Source: Nocardia coubleae NBRC 108252 (GTDB lineage Bacteria > Actinomycetota > Actinomycetes > Mycobacteriales > Mycobacteriaceae). Taken from it: a stretch of DNA of 64,000 bases. Made by a program: the position numbers and the translations under genes. The stretch spans positions 179,326 to 243,325 of the forward strand of contig NZ_BDBD01000008.1 of assembly GCF_001612805.1 (NCBI RefSeq), in the 5' to 3' direction. Positions 44,207 to 52,168 of this stretch are shown here, one piece after another. The notes under the pieces were generated by a model. The model searched no databases. It had not been told where the DNA came from and saw nothing but the letters and a program-made list of their open reading frames with translations. The first letter of the stretch is position 1, and every line of letters begins with the position of its first letter.

Positions 44207-47161
44207 ATGACCGACACATCCGCGCTGTGGACCGAGGACCAGGTCCGTGCGCTCGCGCCCGATGCGAGCTCGGTGGCTGCCGCGCGCAAGCTGGCGAGTC
44301 GCTGGCGCGACACCGGCGCCGAGGGGAACGCGGTGTGGGGGCTGTGCCAGGGCAGCGGGGCCAAGCCCTACCAGACGATCGTCGATCTCTCCGGTCCCGC
44401 GTACAAGTGTTCGTGCCCGAGCCGGAAGTTTCCCTGCAAGCACGCCCTGTCGTTGCTGCTGGCGTGGTCGAGCGGCGCGGTGCCGACGCGGGACGCGCCC
44501 GCCGACTTCGCGGCCGAGTGGCTCGCGGGCCGGGCCGCCAAGGCCACCGCAGCGCCGAAGGCCAAGTCGGCGCCGTCGGCAGCGGCGGTCGAGCAGCGGC
44601 GCGGCCGGGTGTCGGCGGGGCTGGCGGAGCTGCAGGTGTGGCTCACCGACCAGGTTCGCACCGGCCTCGCCCAGACCGACCGCTCCTATGCCGCCTACGA
44701 GGCCGTGGCGGCGCGCATGGTCGATGCCCAGGCACCCCGGATCGCGGAGGCACTGCGCAGGCTGCCCACGGCGGTGGCCACCACCGAACACTGGCCCGAG
44801 CTGCTGCTGCGCGAATACGCCCGGCTGCATCTGCTCGTCCTCGCCCACCGCACCCTCGACGCGTTGCCGGAACCGTTGCAGGTCGGCATCCGCTCCCACA
44901 TCGGCTACCCGGTGCAGGCCGAGACCGTGCTCGCCGAACCGGCGGTGCGTGACCGTTGGCAGGTGCTCGGCATGCGGGTGAGCGAGGAGGAACGGCTCTA
45001 CGCGCGACGCACCTGGTTGCGTGGCCGTGCCAGCGGCCGCTGGGCGCTGCTGATCGAACACTCCTTCGGCACACCGAATTTCACCGGCGAGGTGCCCGCA
45101 CCGGGCAACGAGGTCGACGCGGAACTGCACTACTACCCCGGCCCCGTACCGCTGCGGGTGCAATGGGGTGCCCGCCACGGTGCGCCCGAACCGTTCACCA
45201 CCGTCCCGGCCACCGGTACCACGATCGGCGATGTACTCGACGCCTACGCCGCCGCGCTGAGCGAGGACCCGCTGGTGCGTTCTGTTCCGGCGCTGCTCAC
45301 CGATGTGGTTCCCGCGATCGACGAGCACGGTTGGCATCTGGTCGATGCCGAAGGCACCGCGCTGCCCCTACCCACCGGGGTCCGGCCGTGGCGGTTGGCC
45401 GCGGTGTCGGGTGGTCATCCGGTGACGGTGACCGGTCAATGGTCGGCCGAGGGTTTCGACCCGGTGTCGGTGTTCACCGCCGGCGAGGTGCACGACCTGG
45501 AAACCGAGTTCCCCACCGGTTCCGCCGCGAGTCCCGAACTGGCCGAACTGGTTTCGATCGCCTTGCTCGGCACCGCTCGCCGTGGACTCGACGGTGTGCA
45601 TCTCGATCCGGCGGTCGCGGGCGCGGTGCCGCAACGTGGTGGGGATACCGCGACCAAACTCCTCGAGACTGCCGCCTTGCAGGATCTGTACCTGCGAGGT
45701 GGGCGCCTACCCGGTACGGCGCCGAAACCGGAACCCGCGCTGGATGATCCGCGTCCACTGCTGCCGCGCCGGTCGGCCGATCGGCTCAGCCGCCTGCTCC
45801 GGGAGAAGTCGGCGTTCCTTCCCGAATGGTTCGCCGCCGCCGAACCGTTCGACTTCCGATTGCCCGATGTGCTGTGTGTGCAGGCCTTGTCGGCGGCGTC
45901 GGATCCCGCGCTGCGTGCTCCGCTGCTGCGGTTGGCCGGGCGGCGGGGGCGGTGGCTGGCGGCGCGTAATCCGGCCTGGTCGAAGCTGGTCGACGAGTTT
46001 CCCGTCGACCGGGCATCTTTCGGTGAGACCACTGCGTCCCGCTACGAATCGTCGGCCGGGACCGAGGATCCAACCGCTGCGGATTCGCCTGTGGTCGACG
46101 GCGATTCCGTCGAGGTCGCTGCCTCGCACGATGTGTGGCTGTTCGGCACTCCGGGTGAGCGCAAGGACTGGTTCGCCAACCTGCGCCGGGTCGACCCGGC
46201 GCGCGGGCTCGAGGTGCTGACCAGCGCGTGGCCCAAGGAATCGGGGGCGATCAAAGCCGAACTCCTCGGCCTGCTCGGCATCGGTGCGAACGCCGCCGAC
46301 GAAGACCTCCTGGAACGGGCGCTCGACGACCGGCGCGGCGACGTACGTCGCACGGCCGCCGGTCTGCTCGCCCGGCTCCCCGATTCCGCGTACGGCGCCA
46401 GGATGACCGCGCTGCTCACGGCGTGGGTCCGGGTCGGCTCCGACGGCGGGCTCGAAGTGGAGGTCCCCGCCGATGTGGGCGCGCAAGCCCGCCGCGACGG
46501 CGTCACCGACGGCACCGAACAGCCGAAGCTGCGCTGGGACACCTCCGACGCATCGGTGCAGACCCTGCACCAGGTGATCGCCGCGGCACCGCTGTCGGCA
46601 TGGACGCGGATTCTTGGCACCACCCCCGAGAACACCGCCGCGACGGCACTCGCACTCGCACTGCCTGTGCGTTATGCCAAGGCGATCGTCGACGGCTGGG
46701 TCGACGCCACCCTCGCCGCCCGCGACACCAACTGGGCACGTGAGCTTTTCGCCGGGGCGACCCCGACCGAACAGGCGGTGCTGCGCCGCCGGGAACTGTT
46801 CACCCTGCTCGATCCCGCCGACCGTGTCGAGCACGTGCTCGATCTGGACGCGCATCAGCTCACCGAACTGCACGCGATCCTGCCCGGACTCGACCATCCC
46901 TGGCCGGACCGGGTCGCCACCCACGTACTGCGACTGCTCGGTGAACGCGCCCGCACCACGGCACGCCACCCGCATGCCGGTGCGGGTGTCTACACCGACC
47001 GCGCCCTGCTCACCGCGGCAGGCCTCCACCTCCCCGTCGGCCTCGCCGCCCGCGTCACCGCGCTGGCCGAGGCCACCGACGATCCCGCCTGGCATCAGGC
47101 CTTCCGCACCCTCGCCACCGATCTCACCGAACGCGCCACCATGCTCGAGGAGCTGTCATGA
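44207..47161 (+). CDS. SWIM zinc finger protein (YehQ/DUF5691-like)
   Basis: A 984-residue protein. The SWIM zinc finger near the N-terminus is YKCSCPSRKFPCKHALSLL, with Cys68, Cys70, Cys77 and His79 (CxCxnCxH). SWIM domains bind DNA or proteins. The long remainder is mostly helical with HEAT-like repeats around EVLTSAWPKESGAIKAELLGLLGIGANAADEDLLERALDDRRGDVRRTAAGLLARLP. It corresponds to E. coli YehQ by domain and gene company. GGGGGAA precedes the ATG. It overlaps the next gene by 4 nt (ATGA). Confidence 0.82.
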   Translation: MTDTSALWTEDQVRALAPDASSVAAARKLASRWRDTGAEGNAVWGLCQGSGAKPYQTIVDLSGPAYKCSCPSRKFPCKHALSLLLAWSSGAVPTRDAPADFAAEWLAGRAAKATAAPKAKSAPSAAAVEQRRGRVSAGLAELQVWLTDQVRTGLAQTDRSYAAYEAVAARMVDAQAPRIAEALRRLPTAVATTEHWPELLLREYARLHLLVLAHRTLDALPEPLQVGIRSHIGYPVQAETVLAEPAVRDRWQVLGMRVSEEERLYARRTWLRGRASGRWALLIEHSFGTPNFTGEVPAPGNEVDAELHYYPGPVPLRVQWGARHGAPEPFTTVPATGTTIGDVLDAYAAALSEDPLVRSVPALLTDVVPAIDEHGWHLVDAEGTALPLPTGVRPWRLAAVSGGHPVTVTGQWSAEGFDPVSVFTAGEVHDLETEFPTGSAASPELAELVSIALLGTARRGLDGVHLDPAVAGAVPQRGGDTATKLLETAALQDLYLRGGRLPGTAPKPEPALDDPRPLLPRRSADRLSRLLREKSAFLPEWFAAAEPFDFRLPDVLCVQALSAASDPALRAPLLRLAGRRGRWLAARNPAWSKLVDEFPVDRASFGETTASRYESSAGTEDPTAADSPVVDGDSVEVAASHDVWLFGTPGERKDWFANLRRVDPARGLEVLTSAWPKESGAIKAELLGLLGIGANAADEDLLERALDDRRGDVRRTAAGLLARLPDSAYGARMTALLTAWVRVGSDGGLEVEVPADVGAQARRDGVTDGTEQPKLRWDTSDASVQTLHQVIAAAPLSAWTRILGTTPENTAATALALALPVRYAKAIVDGWVDATLAARDTNWARELFAGATPTEQAVLRRRELFTLLDPADRVEHVLDLDAHQLTELHAILPGLDHPWPDRVATHVLRLLGERARTTARHPHAGAGVYTDRALLTAAGLHLPVGLAARVTALAEATDDPAWHQAFRTLATDLTERATMLEELS

Positions 47162-48258
47162 CGACGACCGAATCCGCAACCACCCTGCTGCGCCCGCACG
47201 CCGAGCAGGCCTTCGCCGACGAGCTCACCGCGCTGGCGCGCGTCGACGACCGGCCGCGTCCGCCGTCGTGGAAGTTGTCGCCGTGGGCGGTGGTCACCTA
47301 TGTACTCGGCGGCACGCTGGCCGACGGCACGGTCATCACACCCAAGTACGTCGGTCCCCGCAGGCTGATGGAGGTGGCCGTGGCGACGCTGGCCACCGAT
47401 CGCGCGCTGCTGTTGCTCGGTGTGCCCGGTACCGCGAAAACCTGGGTGTCGGAGCATCTTTCGGCGGCCATCAGTGGTGAGTCGACCCTGCTGGTGCAGG
47501 GCACCTCGGGGACGGCGGAAGAAGCCATCCGATACGGCTGGAACTACGCGCGGCTGCTCGCCGAGGGGCCGAGCGATGCGGCGCTGGTCGCGTCGCCGGT
47601 GATGACGGCCATGCGCACCGGCGCGATCGCCCGGATCGAGGAACTGACCCGCATCCCCTCGGATGTGCAGGACGCGCTCATCACCATCCTGTCCGAGAAG
47701 ACGCTGCCCGTCCCCGAGCTCGGTGCGGAGGTGCAGGCGGCCAAGGGTTTCAATGTGATCGCCACCGCCAACGACCGCGACCGGGGTGTCAACGATCTGT
47801 CCTCGGCGCTGCGCCGCCGCTTCAACACGGTCGTGCTTCCGCTGCCCGCCGACGAGGATTCCGAGGTGGCGATCGTCAGCCGCCGGGTCGAGCAGCTCGG
47901 TGCCGCACTGGAGTTGCCGACGGTCCCGGCCGCCGCCGAGGAGGTGCGGCGCGTGGTTCGGGTGTTCCGTGAGCTGCGATCGGGCATCACCGCCGACGGG
48001 CGAACGAAGCTGAAGTCGCCGTCGGGCACGCTGTCCACCGCCGAGGCGATCTCGGTGATCACCAACGGTCTCGCCCTGTCCGCCCACTTCGGTGACGGTG
48101 TGCTTCGCGCCTCCGACATCGCTGGCGCCGTACTCGGTTCGGTCATCAAGGACCCGGTCGCCGATGCGGTGATCTGGACCGAATACCTCGAGGCCGTTGT
48201 CCGTGAACGCCCCGACTGGGCCGATTTCTACCGCGCCTGCCGCGACATCGCCGGCTGA
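47158..48258 (+). CDS. MoxR-type AAA+ ATPase (YehL-like)
   Basis: A 366-residue AAA+ ATPase. The P-loop is GVPGTAKT (88-95). The Walker B-equivalent segment reads AIARIEELTRIP, with Glu-Glu where most MoxR proteins have Asp-Glu. Sensor 1 is ATANDRDRG (Asn205), followed by the arginine-finger region ALRRRFN. MoxR proteins usually remodel VWA-protein complexes or insert cofactors. Its start overlaps the SWIM gene stop by 4 nt, and VWA and DUF5682 genes follow, matching E. coli yehL context. Confidence 0.88.
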   Translation: MTTTESATTLLRPHAEQAFADELTALARVDDRPRPPSWKLSPWAVVTYVLGGTLADGTVITPKYVGPRRLMEVAVATLATDRALLLLGVPGTAKTWVSEHLSAAISGESTLLVQGTSGTAEEAIRYGWNYARLLAEGPSDAALVASPVMTAMRTGAIARIEELTRIPSDVQDALITILSEKTLPVPELGAEVQAAKGFNVIATANDRDRGVNDLSSALRRRFNTVVLPLPADEDSEVAIVSRRVEQLGAALELPTVPAAAEEVRRVVRVFRELRSGITADGRTKLKSPSGTLSTAEAISVITNGLALSAHFGDGVLRASDIAGAVLGSVIKDPVADAVIWTEYLEAVVRERPDWADFYRACRDIAG

Positions 48259-48307
48259 CACCCGCGCGACGGGGAGGACGGATCACACAGCACACATGGG
48301 GTTTTCG

Positions 48308-50854
48308 ATGAGCGAACAAACAGGCGGTACCCGGCCGGATCAGGCGCGGGACGAGCCGGCGGCCGGTGAACCCGTGACGCGGGTGTTCGGTATCCGTCAT
48401 CACGGGCCGGGGTCGGCACGGTCGCTGGCGCAGGCGCTCGAGGAGTTCCGGCCGGACACGATTCTCATCGAGGGGCCCGCCGACGCCGATCCGCTGGTCG
48501 GTTTCGTCGCCGCCGACACGATGAGCCCACCGGTCGCCCTGCTGGCCTACGTCCCGGATTCGCCCGCCCGAGCCGCATTCTGGCCCTTCGCGGTGTTCTC
48601 CCCGGAGTGGCAGGCCATGCGCTACGGCGTCGACAACGGTGTCCCGGTCCGCTTCTGCGACCTGCCCGCCACCAATGTCCTCGCCATCGAGGACGACACC
48701 CGCGTCGACCGCACCGACCCTCTGGCGGCCCTCGCTTCGGCCGCGGGCTTCGACGACGCCGAACGCTGGTGGGACGCGGTCGTCGAGTCCGTCCCCGACA
48801 CCGCTGCTTTCGACGCCATCACCGAAGCCATGGCTGCCCTGCGCGAAGACGCCCCGGCCAGCACGAACTCGCCCGCACCCCAGGCATCGACCCGCTCGGC
48901 AGACCCGGATGCGCCGGCTGGCACAGACGAACCAACACCTCCGATCGACTGCGCAGCGGGGACCGATTCGGACGATCACGAGACGCCGACCGGCCGAGAC
49001 GAACCTGCCACGCCGATCAGCTCGGACCAGCCCGCGATCCGCGCCGAAGCGGACGACCTGGCGACATCGACCGATCCGCTGACGTCGTCGGACAGGGAGT
49101 CGGTGGAGAGTGCGGGGCTCGAGCACCTGCTGCCCGAAGCGGTGGGGGCCGGGCCGCTGGTGGTCGACGAGCACACCTTGCGGCGCGAGGCGTATATGCG
49201 CCAGACGATGCGGCAGGTGCTCAAGGGCGGGGCTCGTCGGGTGGCGGTGGTGTGCGGGGCATGGCATGCGCCCGCGCTGGTGGGGCCGCTGGGTCCGGCG
49301 GCGCCGGATATGCGTCTGCTGAAGGGACTTCCGAAGACGAAAGCCGCTCTGACGTGGGTGCCGTGGACGCACTCCCGGTTGGCATCGGGCTCGGGGTACG
49401 GGGCCGGGGTCACCTCACCCGGCTGGTATCACCACCTGTTCACCGAGACCGAGCGACCGGTGGCGCGGTGGTTGACGAAGGTGGCGGGGGTGCTGCGCGC
49501 ACACGATCTGCCGGTGTCGAGCGCGCACATCATCGAGTCGGTTCGCCTGGCCGACACGCTCGCCGCGCTGCGCGGCAGGCCGCTGGCGGGGTTGTCGGAG
49601 GTCACCGAGGCCGTGCGGTCGGTGATGTGCGGCGGGGACGAGACCATGCTGCGGCTGGTCGTCGACGAGCTCGTCGTCGGCGAAACGCTCGGTGCGGTGC
49701 CGGAGAACACGCCGACCGTCCCGCTGGCCGCCGATCTGCGGGCGCGCATCAAAACCCTTCGGCTCAAGCAGGAAGCCCTCATCCGCACGGTCGACCTCGA
49801 TCTGCGTAAGGAACGCGACGTCGAACGCTCGCACCTGCTGCACCGGCTACGGCTGCTCGGTATCGAGTGGGGCACTCCGACCGTCGGTGAGGTGCGCAGC
49901 ACCGGCACTTTCCGCGAAACCTGGTCGCTGCGTTGGGAACCCGAGTTCGAGGTACGCATCGTGGAAGCCGCCGTGTGGGGTACCACCCTGCGCACGGCGG
50001 CGGAAGCCAAGATCCTCGACACCGCGAGCCGCGACGGTGTGTCGGTCACCGAACTCGCCGACGCGCTCGAGACGGCGCTGCTCGCCGACCTCGGCGGCGC
50101 CACCGACGGCCTGATCGCCCGCCTGGAGGCGGCAGCCGCCCTCGACCACGACGTCACCCACCTGCTCGGCGCCCTGCCCGGCCTGACCCGCACCCTGCGC
50201 TACGGCGACGTGCGCGGCACCGACACCAAAGCGCTCGAGCACGTGGCCGACGGCCTGCTCGTGCGCATCTGCGCCGGTCTTCCGGGTGCGGTGACCGGCT
50301 TGGACACCGACGCGGCCGAGGCGCTGCGCAGTCAGATCGATGCCGCCCACACCGCCGTCAGCACCCGCGACGACACCCGCTCGACCACCGAGTGGCTGGC
50401 CACCCTGCATCGCATCGCCGATCGCGACGACGTGCACGGCGCCATCGGCGGGCGCGCCGTTCGGCTGCTGTGCGATGCCGAACGCATCGACGACGCCGAT
50501 TCGGCGCGCCGGCTCTCGGCGGCCTTGTCGGTGGGCAACACCCCCGCGGCCAAGGCCGCCTGGATCGACGGGTTCCTCGGCGGCCGTGGACTCCTGCTCG
50601 TCCACGACCGAGACTTGTTGCGCCGCATCGACGACTGGCTGCGCGAGCTCCCCGAAGACCAGTTCGTCGCCACCCTGCCCCTGCTGCGCCGCACCTTCGG
50701 TTCCTTCGAATCGGGCGAACGCCGCGCCATCGGCCAGGCCCTGCGCGACACCGGTCCAGCACCGGCCGCCACCGCGAACGCTACGGCCGTCGACCCGGCG
50801 CGCGGACAGCTGGCGCTGCGCGCCGCCGCGAGCATTCTCGGCGCCGCCGGATGA
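48308..50854 (+). CDS. DUF5682 family protein (YehM-like)
   Basis: About 848 residues. The family's N-terminal block is FGIRHHGPGSARSLAQALEE with ILIEGPADADPL; a second conserved block VVCGAWHAPALVGPL lies near residue 315. Between them sits a disordered Asp/Thr/Pro-rich stretch (about 180-265). The paired Gly-His motifs recall TraB/TIKI-type folds, but that is a guess. No enzymatic function is established. ATG 48308 is preceded by GGGG at 7 nt; ATG 48296 is the alternative. It lies between the MoxR and VWA genes as in E. coli. Confidence 0.82.
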   Translation: MSEQTGGTRPDQARDEPAAGEPVTRVFGIRHHGPGSARSLAQALEEFRPDTILIEGPADADPLVGFVAADTMSPPVALLAYVPDSPARAAFWPFAVFSPEWQAMRYGVDNGVPVRFCDLPATNVLAIEDDTRVDRTDPLAALASAAGFDDAERWWDAVVESVPDTAAFDAITEAMAALREDAPASTNSPAPQASTRSADPDAPAGTDEPTPPIDCAAGTDSDDHETPTGRDEPATPISSDQPAIRAEADDLATSTDPLTSSDRESVESAGLEHLLPEAVGAGPLVVDEHTLRREAYMRQTMRQVLKGGARRVAVVCGAWHAPALVGPLGPAAPDMRLLKGLPKTKAALTWVPWTHSRLASGSGYGAGVTSPGWYHHLFTETERPVARWLTKVAGVLRAHDLPVSSAHIIESVRLADTLAALRGRPLAGLSEVTEAVRSVMCGGDETMLRLVVDELVVGETLGAVPENTPTVPLAADLRARIKTLRLKQEALIRTVDLDLRKERDVERSHLLHRLRLLGIEWGTPTVGEVRSTGTFRETWSLRWEPEFEVRIVEAAVWGTTLRTAAEAKILDTASRDGVSVTELADALETALLADLGGATDGLIARLEAAAALDHDVTHLLGALPGLTRTLRYGDVRGTDTKALEHVADGLLVRICAGLPGAVTGLDTDAAEALRSQIDAAHTAVSTRDDTRSTTEWLATLHRIADRDDVHGAIGGRAVRLLCDAERIDDADSARRLSAALSVGNTPAAKAAWIDGFLGGRGLLLVHDRDLLRRIDDWLRELPEDQFVATLPLLRRTFGSFESGERRAIGQALRDTGPAPAATANATAVDPARGQLALRAAASILGAAG

Positions 50855-50936
50855 GCGCAGTCTTCGCCCATCGCGTCTCGAGGCGCGAGTCCTCACCTGT
50901 CCGACGAACCCGGCTCGATCATCAGGAGCGTCAACC

Positions 50937-52100
50937 ATGACCGGTAACGACGAAACGCATGCGCGCCGTTGGCGTCTCGTGCTCGGCTCGGCCGCCGAGG
51001 AACAACTCGGCGGACTGGGGTCGGGGGCGGATCAGGCCATGGACCAGGCACTGAGCGCTTTGTACAAAACCGGTGAGGCCGGCACGTCGGCGAAAAGGTC
51101 CGGCGGGCTGGGCGGTTCGGCGCCCAGGGTGGCGCGCTGGCTCGGTGACATCCGCACCTACTTTCCCGCCACCGTGGTCGAGGTGATGCAACGCGACGCG
51201 GTGCAGCGGCTCAACCTCACCCAGCTGCTGCTGGAACCGGAACTGCTGGAATCGGTCGAACCCGATGTGCACCTGGTCGGTACCTTGCTCGGTCTCAACC
51301 GGGTGATGCCCGAGACCACCAAGGCGACCGCCCGCATGGTGGTGGAGAAGGTCGTGCGCGAGATCGAACGACGCATCGCGGCCAAGACGGTGGCGGCCGT
51401 GTCGGGCGCGGTCAACCGGGCCGCGCGCACCCACCGCCCGAAACTGCGCGATATCGACTTCGACCGGACCATCCGCAAGAACCTGGCCAACTACCTGCCC
51501 GAACACCGAACCGTCGTGCCCGAGCGACTCGTCGGGTACGGCCGCAAGTCGCAGGCGATCCAGCGCGACGTGGTGCTCGCGATCGACCAATCGGGGTCGA
51601 TGGCGGCCAGCGTGGTCTACGCCTCGGTGTTCGGCGCGGTGCTGGCCTCGATGCGGTCGCTGAAGACCTCGCTGGTGGTGTTCGACACCGAGGTCGTGGA
51701 TCTCACCGAGCAACTCAGCGACCCGGTCGACGTGCTGTTCGGCACCCAGCTCGGCGGTGGCACCGACATCAATCGCGCCATCGCCTACTCCCAATCGCTC
51801 ATCACCCGGCCCACCGACAGCCTGTTCGTGCTCATCTCCGACCTCTACGAGGGCGGGGTGCGCGAGGAGATGCTGCGCCGGTGCAATGCGATGAAGGAAT
51901 CGGGCGTGCAGGTGGTGGTACTGCTCGCGCTCTCCGACGAAGGCGCACCGGCCTACGATCACGACAACGCGGCGGCGCTCGCGGCGCTCGGCATCCCGGC
52001 TTTCGCCTGTACACCGGACAAATTCCCCGACCTGCTCGCCACCGCGCTCGACCGCGGCGACATCACCCGGTGGGCGCACACCCACGCATCGGCGGTGTGA
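50937..52100 (+). CDS. VWA domain protein (YehP/CoxE-like)
   Basis: A 387-residue protein. The N-terminal half is helical (QAMDQALSALY, FDRTIRKNLANYLP). The C-terminal von Willebrand A domain carries the MIDAS metal site: DQSGS (D217, S219, S221) and Thr276 in GGGTDINRA, with the third loop at VLISDLYEGG. Such proteins pair with MoxR ATPases. AGGAG lies about 8 nt before the ATG. It is the last gene of the SWIM-MoxR-DUF5682-VWA run. Confidence 0.88.
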   Translation: MTGNDETHARRWRLVLGSAAEEQLGGLGSGADQAMDQALSALYKTGEAGTSAKRSGGLGGSAPRVARWLGDIRTYFPATVVEVMQRDAVQRLNLTQLLLEPELLESVEPDVHLVGTLLGLNRVMPETTKATARMVVEKVVREIERRIAAKTVAAVSGAVNRAARTHRPKLRDIDFDRTIRKNLANYLPEHRTVVPERLVGYGRKSQAIQRDVVLAIDQSGSMAASVVYASVFGAVLASMRSLKTSLVVFDTEVVDLTEQLSDPVDVLFGTQLGGGTDINRAIAYSQSLITRPTDSLFVLISDLYEGGVREEMLRRCNAMKESGVQVVVLLALSDEGAPAYDHDNAAALAALGIPAFACTPDKFPDLLATALDRGDITRWAHTHASAV

Positions 52101-52129
52101 CAACGACTCGGCGAAGGCACGCGACCGAT

Positions 52130-52135
52130 TAGGCT
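52130..52135 (+). promoter_or_regulatory. -10 box upstream of the kinase fusion gene
   Basis: TAGGCT, 33 nt before the ATG, downstream of the VWA stop. A Shine-Dalgarno-like GGGG is present, so this would be a leadered promoter local to the kinase gene. Confidence 0.4.
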
Positions 52136-52168
52136 GCCAACGATCGGATTCGGTGAACGGGGTGAGCG

